Source of the DNA: Toxonevra muliebris
Lineage: Eukaryota > Arthropoda > Insecta > Diptera > Pallopteridae
Reading direction: 5' to 3'
NCBI GenBank assembly: GCA_963691655.1
Contig: OY829328.1
Coordinates: 78,496,400 to 78,560,399, forward strand
Length of the DNA: 64,000 bases
Made by a program: the position numbers and the translations under genes. Positions within the stretch are counted from its first letter, which is position 1. Each line of letters starts with the position of its first letter. Positions 44,400 through 55,749 of this stretch are shown here, piece after piece. The notes beneath the pieces were generated by a model. The model saw nothing but the letters and a program-made list of their open reading frames with translations, was not told where the DNA came from and ran no database searches.

Positions 44400-45560
44400 T
44401 TTCGCGTACACCAAAGGTTTTCTAACACTGCAGCCGAGCTTCCGGCAAGACTTGAGGTCTGGTATACTGGTTATACATTGCTCTTGTGAGACCTATTGTC
44501 AAGTATGCCTTCGTGGATACAAACTATGGTTAAGTCGACAGCATCTTCTCTGACCAGGCTTCAGAGAAGTGTGTACCTGGGTATCACTGGTGCAATGTGT
44601 ATACTACATCTGGTGATACCCTCAATGCCTTGCTTGACTTGCTTCTTCTGGATCTTCAAACCCATAAAGAAGCGATGAGACCGGCCTATTGACTCCGGTT
44701 AAATGGAGTTTGGCGTGTCGAGGCGGATGTAGGGCACAGTTAGATATAACATCAGTTGTCAGTACAGTGACCACTATTCTTGATGCCCGTGGACAATTAT
44801 GTGTCTTAAATCCGCTTCGGAAGAAGATATGTTGTCAGGTTCCCGGAACGCGATCAATGCTTAAGTCGAGAAGTCGTACTCCAGGGTCTGCGTCATGTGT
44901 TCTATACCGAAGGATCCAAAACCTCAAACGTTACTGGATCCGGTTGGTACTTGGATGATGAGACCAAGTACTTTTTTTTAGCTGTCAGTCTTCCTAACGA
45001 AGTTTTTCGTAATCCTAGACCTGGTGGGCTGGATAATTGAGAAGAGATGGCGTGAGAAGTGCATATGTATCTGCAATGATAGCCAAGCTGCACTGAAGGC
45101 CCTTGCTAACTTTCAACTCCTTAAAATTGGTCAGCGAGTGTAAGGAAAAACTAAATAGTGTTACAAATCACAACAAGTTATGCCTTATATGGGTTTCAGG
45201 ACACTGTAGTATTGCAGGGAATGAACCAGCTGATAAACTAGCTAATGATGGTTTTGCAATTGCACCATGGGGTCCGAAAACTTTTCTTGGTTAGATCAAC
45301 GACTTCGTGGGTTCCAACCATAAAAAGAGATGATCCGAGTTTGACTCCTGTAGAACCGCAAAGTGTTTCGAGAGACAATCTAACAGAAAATCAGCGGAAT
45401 TTCTTCTGAAACTGAGAAAAAGGGACCCGAGATTACTGATGGGTGTCATCACCGGGTAAAACACATTTGGTCAGCACATGGCCAACATGGGCATCATAAC
45501 CGATCCAACCTGCCAATCGTATCTTGAAGACGATGATACTAAGGAGCATACGTTGTAGCT
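44400..45560 (+). pseudogene. LINE relic with RNase H segment, plus strand
   Basis: Blocks recognisable in changing frames: LTRLQRSVYLGITGAM (after the RT domain), then NDSQAALKALANFQLL, LCLIWVSGHCSIAGNEPADKLA (RNase H), and near 45430-45540 a cysteine-poor remnant of the C-terminal region. Many stops and frameshifts; boundaries are approximate. Confidence 0.75.
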
Positions 45561-46840
45561 GTCCGGGTAGTGATTTCTTGAGTATGGATAATATTCATAC
45601 TCTTTTTCTTCCTAAGCTGCTAAGGTTCACCAGTGAAACAAAGAAGTTTGAGGTTGAGAGACCTTACACCTTTCTTTTTCCCCCATTTATTCCCTCACTA
45701 TCTCTTTCTTGGGTATAGTATAACGGTTTTTGTGACTGAATGCTTTGGTTTAGTACAGCCCACCTTCAACTCTAAACTCTAGTATAAAAATAGGGTTAGG
45801 AGCAAGTAATCTTAAAACGTCTTAAAATAACTAAATTTGGTTATAGTAGCCACACGTTGGCGGAGTATGTAGTCAACTAAGCCTCCGTATCTCCCTACAG
45901 GAGTTTCAAACAATTACATAATACAAAAATTGCTTTTGATGGACATAGGGATACATATGTACGTCCCAATTCGATGTTTGGATTTTTATTGATTCCTAAT
46001 CTAAAAAAAAGGTTATAAATATTTAGTAATATTTAAAAAAAAAAGACTCACCTGAGGATATAAAACCACACGCAGAAATTAAACATATAAAAATTATATA
46101 ATTCTGCAGCTTTTCAGAAAACGCAGAAAAAATCACAAAAAAACGCCAATTTCAACTGCGAACAAAATTTAAATTTGATTTTTTTTTTTTATTTCTTTAC
46201 ATGGGAAATGCAGAATAGGATCATAATGAATTAAACCACACACAAATGAAAAAAAAGCGGTCCAAAATTAACTCAAAACAATTTGTGGCATATATGTCTC
46301 TTCCTCGCGAAAGGGTTAAGGATTTCAGCACAAATTCGATTGCATTCTGCAACCCTGCTATTCCAAAATTTTAGTTTTACGGAAAAAAAAGATGTTCTAC
46401 ATATTCTCCCACCACTTCACTTTCCTCGAACACTACTTGAGACTCCCTTGGCCAGCGTTATTTAAAAGAACACAAACACAGATTTTGTTTCAGATGCACG
46501 TTCATGCAATTTTGCCACTGTCGTTTTAACATGATTCCCGCACAAATATTATTTATATTTTATTGAAAACGAAATCACTTTTTTTAGTTTTAAGCACTAA
46601 CATTTAATTAAATATTGTTGAAACTGTATTTTCTCTTCTATTTCTATTTTTATTTCAGCAAAATTCTTTTCACAAACTCAAATTAAACGGTGTGCACGGA
46701 AACTAACTATAATTAGTAATGCACATGAGCAGAAAATGTCGAGAGGCATTGCCAACGATTTGCGTTAAAATAACTAAGTAGCGTTGCCAACTTTTTTTTT
46801 CTGTAAAAGGTTCTTGTATTCTCTCAATTGAAGAAACCCA
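45561..46840. other. AT-rich sequence downstream of goliath, no supported gene
   Basis: No conserved protein was found. A TTAACCCTTTCGCGA end-like motif (complement, near 46307-46319) suggests a piece of a TTAA-type element without a visible partner end. Confidence 0.4.
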
Positions 46841-46841
46841 A

Positions 46842-47128
46842 AGAGAAATAGTATAGACATAACGTAATTTGGAAAGCATACTTTTAGGATGAACAGGAAA
46901 TTTTCAAGGGAATATTTAAATTTATGGCTTGAAGCTAAAATATTAACCAAATTTCCCGAACAAAAATGAATACACTGTAAGTGTAGTGAGAGAAATAGTA
47001 TAGACATAACGTAATTTGGAAAGCATACTTTTAGGATGAACAGAAAATTTTCAAGGTAATATTTAAATTTAAAGTTTGAAGCTAAAATATTAACCAAATT
47101 TCCCGAACAAAAATAAATACACTGTAAG
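46842..47128. repeat. Two-copy tandem duplication, about 145 bp per unit
   Basis: The segment starting GAGAAATAGTATAGACATAA at about 46842 repeats from about 46989 to 47128 with a few substitutions. It lies just downstream of the goliath long-isoform stop codon. Confidence 0.88.
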
Positions 47129-47171
47129 TATTTTTGTGAAATTATTTACAAAATGTACATAACTAAACTTA

Positions 47172-47177
47172 TTTATT
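47172..47177 (-). terminator. gol: Candidate polyadenylation signal AATAAA for the long gol isoform
   Basis: TTTATT on the plus strand reads AATAAA on the minus strand, about 165 nt past the stop at 47341. The hexamer is common by chance in AT-rich DNA, so this is only a candidate. Confidence 0.25.
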
Positions 47178-47340
47178 AAATTCCAAATCAAAAAATTACG
47201 GAATATTAAATAGTGTGGTGTGTATATTGCAATAATCGTAAGTCGCATATAGTTACATATATTTTAATAAATAGTAGCATCTGGTTATTTTTATATATAT
47301 ATATATATAGTATATACTATATTAGCATATTCTTTCCAAA

Positions 47341-47832
47341 TCATTCAATATCCTCGCCATTTATTTGTATAGTAATGGCAGCCAAATCAATTGGCGGCGT
47401 AGTTTCACGACTGCCGCGGCGTCCACCACCAAATCGATTAGGAAGATCCTGCAGTGGTATATCAATAACGCTATCACGATGTATAGCGCGACGTCTGGTC
47501 GTTAAATTTAATTCTTCTTCGGTTTGACGTTGTGCCGATTGGGCATATGAAGCTTGAGTAAGATTACGTAGAGACGCACGGCGTAAACTAACGCCACCAG
47601 CAGCAGCAGCTGCAGCAGCATTGGGCGATATAATTGGAGACATGTTACTTCCCCTTCCATCCCCATCATCAATAGAAATAACAACTGCATCATTGCCATT
47701 ATTATTAACGCTTGCGATTGCCTGCAAACGTGCTAGCTCTTTACGCCCGAAAAATCCATGCGAATAACGTCCGTCGGCGGAACGTGAACGACGCTTTTTC
47801 ATAGACTCACTGCGTGCAACATCCAGGAGATG
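47341..47832 (-). CDS. gol: goliath, final coding exon of the long isoform
   Basis: 163 codons plus stop, phase 0 at the 5' side. The acceptor ends in ATAG just before CATCTCCTG. The encoded tail includes [20 protein letters not shown], an alanine run, [18 protein letters not shown], a basic [12 protein letters not shown] segment and the end QINGEDIE. It is probably cytosolic, following the RING finger, and has no folded domain that I recognise. The serine/arginine-rich patches could be phosphorylation sites (inference). The plus-strand frames across this exon are shadows. Assignment to goliath rests on the preceding exon and its phase. Confidence 0.75.
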   Translation of the reverse strand, partial: HLLDVARSESMKKRRSRSADGRYSHGFFGRKELARLQAIASVNNNGNDAVVISIDDGDGRGSNMSPIISPNAAAAAAAGGVSLRRASLRNLTQASYAQSAQRQTEEELNLTTRRRAIHRDSVIDIPLQDLPNRFGGGRRGSRETTPPIDLAAITIQINGEDIE

Positions 47833-47899
47833 CTATAAATAGTGAAAAAATATTATTAAAATAGAAAAATTTGTGCCAATTTCTTCTCTTTGTGATCAC

Positions 47900-48286
47900 C
47901 TCTTCCATATCATCACGATTGTTCGATTTTCGTCGTAAACGTCTCAATCCATGCTGTTCATCTAATTTATTGGTCACCACTGACATCCAATCTTTAGCAT
48001 TCGCCAGTGACATTGACGATTGCGAACGTTCGGGTAGTCGTGCGGGGAATAATGATTCACGTGTACCGACTGCGCCACCTGAATCTAAAACGAAAACACG
48101 CGGAAAGTCGATGACAAAATCACGGCTACGTATGAGACTGCTTAGTACACTGCCATCTGGTGGACGTAAAGTTGTAGTGCCAGTAGTTGTTGTTGTTGCT
48201 GCTGCTGTAGCAGTTGAGCCGGCACCGCCCGAAGCCGGCGGACGTTCGGGTTCGTATTCTAAAATGCTCTCTTCGCTGCCGAGGAA
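47900..48286 (-). CDS. gol: goliath, alternative C-terminal exon with [13 protein letters not shown]
   Basis: 129 codons, phase 0 at both ends. The acceptor CGCAACAG precedes TTCCTCGGC, and the donor is GAG|GTGATC. It begins [17 protein letters not shown], a conserved segment I associate from memory with an alternative fly goliath C-terminus. A low-complexity Ala/Thr stretch follows, then [44 protein letters not shown] and a basic [12 protein letters not shown] end. It would join after Val at 57850, giving KFYGFV-FLGSEES in frame. An upstream in-frame Met at 48337 is intronic and should not be taken as a start. Confidence 0.75.
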
Positions 48287-48572
48287 CTGTTGCGGAGTGC
48301 GTGTGTGTGAGAGAAAGAGAGTTTTGAGAAAGGTCACAGAGGGGGGGAGAGAGATGATGGAAAAAAAGAGCGATTGAACAAAGGATGGAAAAAAAGAGCA
48401 ATTGAATGGTTGCTTGCGGTTTTTTTTTTTTGTCTATATTTCTATGCAATTTTTAATGATAAAATTGAATGATGAAGCCACGAAGGGTGAGAGGAGAAAG
48501 CCAGAGAGAGAGAGCGAGAGAGAGAATTGGATGCAGCAACTTCTTGGATTTTATTTGATAAATTTGCAAATA

Positions 48573-49405
48573 CACTAGCGGTCACAAAAACCGCACCACT
48601 TGTTATACTGCTGCAATTTCGGTAATATTTCCTAACTTAGCCCAAATTTCCCTGCCCTTATAAAGGAGATTCCCTTGTTTATGTTTTAAGAAAGTATTTA
48701 AGCGAAATATACAATTTTTTATTGCGCTTGTTTGGCGAAAAGAAGAATTTTTGAAAAAGTGCCAAAAACCACTGCAAAGTATAAACAATTGTCGCGCCAC
48801 CAAAACATCGAAATTTTTCTCTTGGGTATCAAGGAATGTCATAAAGTTAAATACCTTGGAGAAATCTAATGCTTACATTCGACTGCTGTTAGAATGATCC
48901 AGAAAAAAGGCAATTTGTACCCGCTTGAAAGGACAAAAGGATCAAGAAGACTATGAATGACAAATACCAGAGAAAATGGCATAACCTGACGGATAAGCAT
49001 AAATGATCGGTTCAAAAGTGCAGTCACAATAAGGACTGAGCTAAAGAGCTATTACAACATGAATATAAGTGCCGAAACCTTACGCAGAAAGAAATGAAAG
49101 TTCGGTCTGTATGGGAGACGATCAGCCAAAAAGTCGTTGTTGACACAAATCGATGGAAACAAATCGCCTGGCATGGGCTAAAACGGGCTAAAAAACCCTC
49201 AAAAACGTGAAATTTCTTCCATATTTTTGTTTTAATTAAAAACTAGTAAAATTTGTGTGTATGTCTGATGTTTCTTTTGCAATTTTGTTCATTTTATTCC
49301 CGAAAAAAAAAATATTACATTCACTAAAACAAAATCAGGTTGAAGTCCCATTTTAAACTATTTTCCTGAAATTAATGGGTGGTGCGGTTTTTGTGACCGC
49401 CAGTG
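48573..49405 (+). mobile_element. Tc1-like element, decayed
   Basis: TA lies at 48571-48572 and 49406-49407. The inverted ends CACTAGCGGTCACAAAAACC and, on the complement, CACTGGCGGTCACAAAAACC differ at one base. The interior retains pieces of a Tc1-type DNA-binding region (VRMIQKKGNLYPLERTKGS, then SYYNMNISAETLRRK near 49040-49100). The catalytic half is deleted. A solo end of the same family is at 20603-20805. It lies inside the gol long-isoform intron. Confidence 0.85.
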
Positions 49406-50851
49406 TACATTCATACAAATTGGGCGGCGTTTCTTTTTACTCTAACCAGTAATGCATAATGATCGACTATTTAGCTATTTTTCTATGGAAAAAAGCTCTG
49501 CATGTGTAAAATTTCTTATACTCTTCGCACGCGTGCAGTGCCATGGACAACACTGCTTTATAGTAATAAGCTGTATAGCAAATCAATTTTTTTTTTAAAT
49601 AAAATATATATACATATTTTTTTTTTTTTCTCAAATATTTCATTTTATTTTTAGCAGAATTTTCTTAGGTATTTATAATAAAGAAATCAAAAACTTTTTA
49701 AAATTTTCAACTCATTAACTAACTATTTGAAATACTTTGCTTATCATTACTTAACTAGCAAGTAGCATTTATGTTTGAGGGTGTGTGTGTGTGGATGAAT
49801 TTTATGTAGTAAAAAAAAAAAAAAATAGTTAAGCAATACTTAGCAATTGTTGTTGTCGATTATTGGGTTATTAAAAATCCAAATTTTTTTATTTTTAACC
49901 TTAAAACTTTCTTATCCTAAGTTAAGCAAAACTAAAATATCTAATTCGTTTTGAAAAGCTTATTATTTACAATAAAACACAGGGTGGGAAAAAGAAAGAG
50001 AGAGCAAATATTACACGCTATGCTTTCAATTGACCAATCACAGTCGTTAGCATACCCGGAGTGAGAGTAAATCCTCTCAAACTACGCTCAGCGAAATATC
50101 AACTCAGTTGATTCGAACTATGAATAAAAATATAACCGAATTTTTAATGCTAGCGTTATTCTTATCATAAATTAAAGTACGAAAAGAATAGTTAAAATCA
50201 AATAAAAGAATTTTGAAATAATAAAGAATTTTAACGAAATTTACTTCAATAACTTGAAACTTAATTATAAAACTTTGGCACCTTTAGATTTTGTTGAATT
50301 TGAATAGTTTGATGTTTTTCCCTGCTATATCTAGCGATTCTAAAATACGGCACGCCTCCCTGATTGCTATGACTTCTGCCTGGAAGATGCTAGCATTGTT
50401 TGAGAGGCTAAGGGATTGAGATATACCCAAGTCAGCTGAGTATATCCCCGCCCCTACTCCGCAGTCCCTTTTGGACTCGTCGGTGTAGAGAGTTATGTCT
50501 GATTGTTTGTGATACCTGCCGACCTTCCAGTCTTTTGTAGTAGGAACGGAGGTCCTATACACCTTTTCAAGGTTGACTTTCGGTGTTAGGTAGTCTGTAG
50601 GTTCATTAAGCCCATTGGGTAATGCGTTAAGGATGTTACTGTGACCGTAGGTCTTACTTGTCCAGCATCCAGCATCTCTTAGTCTTATCGCGCTAATTGA
50701 TGCAGTGCATTTGACGAACAGGCCAATGGGGACTTGATTTAACAGCACGTTCAGAGCGTGAGTGAGTGGGACATGATCTTATTGCCCCAGCTGCCCCTGC
50801 ACAAGCTGTTCTTTGAATTATGGCTAACTTTTTCTGGTTGCAGCCCTATCT

Positions 50852-51294
50852 GACGACCTCGATAGTCTAGTGGATAGTGCACTAGACTTTCATCCAGAAG
50901 GTTGCGGGTTCGATTCCCGTCTTGGTCTGGTGGTTAATTCTCATAAACTTCTTATATTCACTATCGATATGAAGTGGATGAGAATTATAAGAATGTGTAC
51001 AAGTACACACCTTGGTTGGTAATGGCAAGACCACCGAGCTGATAAAAAACTGCCACATAGCCGTTCGGAATCGGCGTTAAACTGTAGGTCCTACCATCGC
51101 CACTGTGGTCTAGTGGAAGAGTGCCAGACTCTTGTTTCTGGAGACCCGAGTTCGATTCTCGGCTTGGGTATGTTTCTTATCTATCTTTCTTTCTCCCTTC
51201 CTTTCTTTCTTTCTTTCTTGGGGCTTTGGTACAAAAGATCTTATAGGTCGCAGTGCCTGACTTTCGAGTCGTGCTTCCTTCAAATAATAATAAT
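50852..51294 (+). mobile_element. Two-headed (dimeric) tRNA SINE, full copy
   Basis: Flanked by AGCCCTATCT (50842-50851) and AGCCCTTTCT (51295-51304), a 10-bp duplication with one mismatch. The first head has an A box at 50863-50873 and a B box at 50907-50917, followed by the body shared with the SINE at 421-741 up to GTAGGTCC (51089). A second, different tRNA-like head follows with an A box at 51106-51116 and a B box at 51148-51160. It continues into a CTTT-rich stretch, the phrase AGATCTTATAGGTCGC, and an AAT-repeat tail. The second head plus tail occurs again at 18796-19028 with the same junction. Confidence 0.9.
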
Positions 51295-51878
51295 AGCCCT
51301 TTCTAAGAGCTGGCCACCATACTATGGAGCCGTATGTGGGAATAGGTCTAACCACCGCAGTATACATCCATTGTACTATTTTAGGTTTTAAACCCCACCT
51401 TTTGCCAAAGGATTTTTTGCAGGCCAAAAAAGCAATACAGGCCTTTTTAGCCCGTTGTTCGATATTTATTTTCCAGTTTAACTTAGCATCAAGTATAACC
51501 ACCCCTAGGTATTTAGCTGTTGATGAAAGGGATAGTCTTTGAGCATTAAGGCGCGGAAGATTGAAAGGCGGTACTTTGGTCTTAGTAGTAAATAGTATCA
51601 TGTCTGTTTTTCCTGTATTTACTCCTAGGCCACAACGCTTATCACGTTGGGGAACAGACCTGACACTAATAGTAATACATCGTCCGCGTAGTCTACAACC
51701 TTCACTCCGCCCCTATTAAGTCTCATTAGGATGTTGTTTATGATAACTAGCCATAATAAGGGAGACAAAATCCCCCCTTAGGGGAGTGCCTCTGTTTAAA
51801 CTTTTAATTATGTGACTGCTTCCTAGATCTGCCTGAATTATTCTCGACTGTAGCATAGATACTATCCGTGTCACTATA

Positions 51879-53166
51879 CAGGGTGACAATTGTAAAGTGA
51901 CGCAAGTTTAATACTCTGCAGCAAGCTTTGCCATTTACCGTTACTTTAATTTAAAAAGCAAATTCATTCATCATTGGCTTTGCTTTTAGTTTCATTTGAA
52001 TTTTTGTTATTACATTTTGAAATTTCCATAAAAATGGACAAGGAAAATATTCGTCGTGAAATTATGAAATTTCATTTGGCAAATTATAGTAGCCGTCAAA
52101 TTGCAAAGGCTTTAAATTTGTCAAGGCGTACGGTAGACCGAGCTATTATTCGATATAATGAAACTGGGGGTTTTGGAGATAGAGACCGGGGAAAATTTTC
52201 AACAGTTGCCACTACTGGTTTAACAGAAAAAATTCGTAAACGAATCAAGCGAAATCCAAGGCGCTCAATGAGAAAAATCGCTAAGGAAGTGGGAGTAAAC
52301 CGTGAAACAGTGCGAATCATTGCAAAATCAAAGCTTAATCTTAAGCCGTACAAGCTCCGAAAAGCTCAAGATCTGACACAAAAAAAGAAAGATTTGCGAC
52401 TGCAAAGATGCAAGGCGTTGCTACGCTCCTCCGTGTTAAAAAATGTTGAAAATATCTTGTTTACAGATGAAAGAATTTTCACGGTTGAACAACATTTCAA
52501 TGCGCAAAATGACCGAATGTGGCTAACATCATCATCGCAACAAAATAGGACTGTTGGCCGAGTTCAAAAGCCAGCTTCCGTTATGGTATGGGCTGGAGTT
52601 TCCGCTAATGCCAGAACCCCTCTAATATTCATTGAAGAGGGTGTTAAAATTGACCAGGTTGTTTATCGGAGCATTTTAAATGAACATGTTCTTCCCTGGG
52701 CCCAAGATACATTTGGAAATGAAAACTGGACTTTCCAGCAAGATTCTGCACCTTCCCACATGGCAAAATTAACGCAAACATGGATAAAAGACAATTTTTC
52801 TGGATTCATAACATCTCAAGAATGGCCACCATACTCGCCAGGCTTGAAACCAATGGACTACTCTATTTGGAGTATTTTAGAGAGTAAGGCTTGTGCATCT
52901 CAATACCACAGTCTGGAGTCGCTGACAAATTCATTAGAGAAAGCCTGGACTGAAATTGATCAGGAAGTCCTGCGGCGAACAGTCTTTCGATTTCCGAAAC
53001 GATTGAAGGCATGTGTGCAGGCTAAAGGAGGTTATATTGAATGAGGTGGGGTTCAAATGAATGCTTATATATTCAGCAATGTTAACACTTAATTGTACTT
53101 AATGGAAGTACGTCCTTTTGAAAATAACTGCTGAAATGTGTGCGTCACTTTACGATTGTCACCCTG
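51879..53166 (+). mobile_element. maT-type (DD37D) transposon, copy B
   Basis: TA lies at 51877-51878 and 53167-53168. Both terminal inverted repeats are present and long: CAGGGTGACAATTGTAAAGT at the left and CAGGGTGACAATCGTAAAGT on the complement of the right end. It is 1288 bp and retains the leader sequence that copy A has lost. It is inserted in the LINE at 50300-53378, within a gol intron and in the opposite orientation to gol. Confidence 0.93.
51974..53044 (+). CDS. maT-family transposase, open frame with substitutions
   Basis: 356 codons from the first Met; the likely start is Met21 (MDKENIRREI). It is nearly identical to the transposase at 25139-26197, with the same helix-turn-helix regions and catalytic residues in LFTDERIF, FQQDSAPSH and PMDYSIW. 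Differences include four extra residues (STVATTGLTEK), and SPGLKPMD where copy A has SPDLNPMD. The changed D and N lie in a motif widely conserved in Tc1/mariner transposases, so activity may be reduced (inference). The third catalytic D itself is kept. Confidence 0.92.
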   Translation: MALLLVSFEFLLLHFEISIKMDKENIRREIMKFHLANYSSRQIAKALNLSRRTVDRAIIRYNETGGFGDRDRGKFSTVATTGLTEKIRKRIKRNPRRSMRKIAKEVGVNRETVRIIAKSKLNLKPYKLRKAQDLTQKKKDLRLQRCKALLRSSVLKNVENILFTDERIFTVEQHFNAQNDRMWLTSSSQQNRTVGRVQKPASVMVWAGVSANARTPLIFIEEGVKIDQVVYRSILNEHVLPWAQDTFGNENWTFQQDSAPSHMAKLTQTWIKDNFSGFITSQEWPPYSPGLKPMDYSIWSILESKACASQYHSLESLTNSLEKAWTEIDQEVLRRTVFRFPKRLKACVQAKGGYIE

Positions 53167-53379
53167 TACAATCCTCAGCCCCCAGCTCTATCAAGAAAGA
53201 TTGAATTGCGTCAGTATTTACGTTATTGAAGGCCCCCTCTACATCCAGGAAGGTCGCCAATGTGTATTGTTTGAAGTAAAGAGATCTCTCTATAATACTT
53301 GTTACTTCATGAAGAGCAGTCTCCGTTGACTTGCCCTTGAGGTAGGCATGCTGCGCTTTCGAAATGCAGATCAATCATA

Positions 53380-55749
53380 GAAATCATCATATTTCTGAAT
53401 AAATCAAAACTCAAAAATGGATAAAACTTGGAAATGAAGTCGAAAATCGAATTGGAGTCATTATTTTTGCTCGAGGTGAGAAAATAGGTAGTCTATTAAA
53501 AAGCCCGATAAATGGAAAAGTAAAAATTTATGATGCATTCAAATTGTATAAATGTAAAATATAAACAATTCCCTACTTCCTAGTACTTTTTTAACTCCAA
53601 CAAACAATTGTAAATATTTTTGATTAATAATTAAAATTATCGCAAATAATTTTAATATCACCAAAAATATTTTTTTTCGCAAATTACTTGAAATCTGATC
53701 TTCAACTGACGATAAAACCAAAACGAAACAACTCACAGAGTACTGAAGCTACGCAGCGTGTAGCTCCTGTATTCATTTATCAAATGAGCGCCATGAATAC
53801 ACATAGAAAATTGTATCAATCTGTTGCCCGTCCAGAGACGGTCTAGCTTACTAGAGGGTTAACTTTTCATAAAACCATTGCCCAATAAAAAGTCTTGCTG
53901 CAGAGGTATGTCGAAAATAAATAGGGAATTCTCAAATATCGCTAAAGAAAAAATATAGTATCTTATTCATAGAGGCCAAGCCGACAGTTTTCTTACTAAA
54001 TCGAAACTCAGTTTGATTATATTTATTGAATAACTTCACTGAGTTTGCAAAAAAAAAAAATACAAAAATACCATTTGATTAAGTGCTGGAAAAACTATAT
54101 GAACCTGAGCCTTGGCTAATTGTAAAAAAAAAAGATACCTAGGCCAATACTTTCACAACGACATATCTGTCTTGATGTCAGTTAAAGAGGGACCTGCTAA
54201 AATACTAAATAAATTCTAAATGGTTCGAGTAATATTTTTTTCTACTGAAGATGCTTAGAGAAAAAGCAAGAGGGGGTTAAATGATAACCCACGAAGTATC
54301 ACAACGGGTCGTTTTTTGGTTTAGGTCAGTCCTAATGGACAACCTCTTAACTAAACCGCACAAATCCAATGCTTTTATAGATATATCTCCGCAACCATTT
54401 ACATTACAGCACTGAGATTTGGTTCACGAACGTTGGTTGACATTGCAAAGTCAGAAAAAAATTTGATCCGATTTATTGTGAATGTTCATTCTAGGGTATC
54501 TCAGGAACAAATGAGTAGTATTGGAATCAATACTGTATTTACATTACATTATTTTATTTACTTAGTTCTTGACAATATGAAAAATACCAAAGTTTTATGT
54601 TACTAAATAAAATATTTTTGCATTCTCTGTTTGGAACTCATAAGAACTGCATCTACTTTTTAATAGGTAGTCAGACCTGAGCCAGAAAAAAAAGTCGAAA
54701 ATATTTTCGATTAGTTACATGGGTTCACTTGAGATAAAATCACCCACATTTTTTAAGCATTTCTTAATAAGACCTTACAGAATCAACGGTTGAGAAAAGT
54801 AATAAACGTTCTTCTCATGCCGTTGATCTCAGTAGCACCTTTTAACAACTAACTAACAACAGGATTAACAACTAACGACTCAAAAATGCAAAATTTTCAT
54901 TTCATTTAGATTTTTCTCTATAAATTTCCAAAGACACTTATATAAAAAATAATCGGCTTCAAGCAAAAACATGAACCTAGACTAACACCCACTCTCAAAG
55001 GCATAAATCCATTATCAAAACCGACTCTAAGGGATCAAAAGTGACAAAGAACGTCACAACTTAATCTGCTCACGAACTCTGCCATATTTTAAAAAGAACA
55101 ATATTTAGTATTTTCGAAATATATTTTAGTTAAAGAAAAATCATATATTTTTAAAATTATTTACAAACAAAAAATAAACTAAACCGCACGCACTGAGCAC
55201 TATTAATAATTTTTTTATTATTATTATTTTTTTTTTTTTTTGCGAGCTTATTTGCTTTTGGTTTTGTTGTTGTTTTCGGCTTTATCTATTTTAAGTATCA
55301 TCAGTACTATATATTTTATACAGTATCATTAGAATTTGTTATAAATGACTAGCAAAAAGTCACTGACATTGCCTGCTTCTTCTTTTTTTCCAATTTTTGA
55401 TTTTTTGTTTTTTTTTTGATAGATTTACGTTTGAAAGAAGATTTTTGTTTCTTTATATTTTTCTTTTCTTTTGCTTAATGATTATTATCACTATAATTAT
55501 TAATTAATTATTTAATTAGTTAATTATTTATTAAAGAAATAGAAAAAAAAGAAACGATTAAACAAAAAACTTTTGTATGGTGGAGTATGTTTTTTTACTT
55601 TTTGTTTTTTTTTTTTGTTTTTTTTTTAACTTTGATATACACTTACATTGATAGATACTTTTAAAGCTCGGAACTTAACTTAAAAACTACACAAATTTAT
55701 AGTAATTCAATAGCTACTAAAGATTTGTAGTTAGTTTTTGTTGCAAAAA
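53380..55749. other. Intronic AT-rich sequence, nothing recognised
   Basis: This lies within the gol long-isoform intron. No gene, paired terminal repeats or regulatory element can be supported. A TTAACCCTCTAGTAAGC-like end (complement, near 53845-53862) resembles TTAA-type MITE ends but has no visible partner. Confidence 0.45.

Larger units (their letters stand above)
50300..53378 (-). mobile_element. LINE carrying nested maT and SINE insertions, in a gol intron
   Basis: Minus-strand LINE sequence in three blocks: 53378-53169 (AQHAYLKGKSTETALHEV and FLDVEGAFNNV), 51876-51305 (LNRGTP, GGILSPLLW, DYADDVLLL, AKYLGVVILDAKLNWK, YGSIVWWPALRKG) and 50841-50300 (LYTDESKRDCGVGAGIY, FQAEVIAI). The blocks join in frame when the maT element plus one TA, and the SINE plus one target copy, are set aside. 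RT is YADD type, and the RNase H ends abruptly before its third motif, so the 3' end is missing. A frameshift near 51785 (after LNRGTP) and stops near 51640 show decay. Confidence 0.85.

Noticed and set aside
48287..48337. Met at 48337 as a start for a separate gene at 48 kb
   Set aside because: The codons before 48286 overlap a pyrimidine-rich acceptor ending in CAG, and the exon phase fits splicing from the goliath RING exon.
47871..48377. 168-codon plus-strand frame as a gene
   Set aside because: It is the antisense of the goliath exon at 47900-48286 and has no motif of its own.
51098..51168. Functional second tRNA gene inside the dimeric SINE
   Set aside because: The acceptor strands do not pair, the anticodon loop is abnormal in length, and the same sequence recurs as part of a mobile element at 18796-19028.
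51110..51290. C-terminal half of the 163-codon minus-strand frame as part of the LINE protein
   Set aside because: From YYYYLKEARL onward the frame runs through the inserted SINE; the true LINE sequence resumes at 50841.
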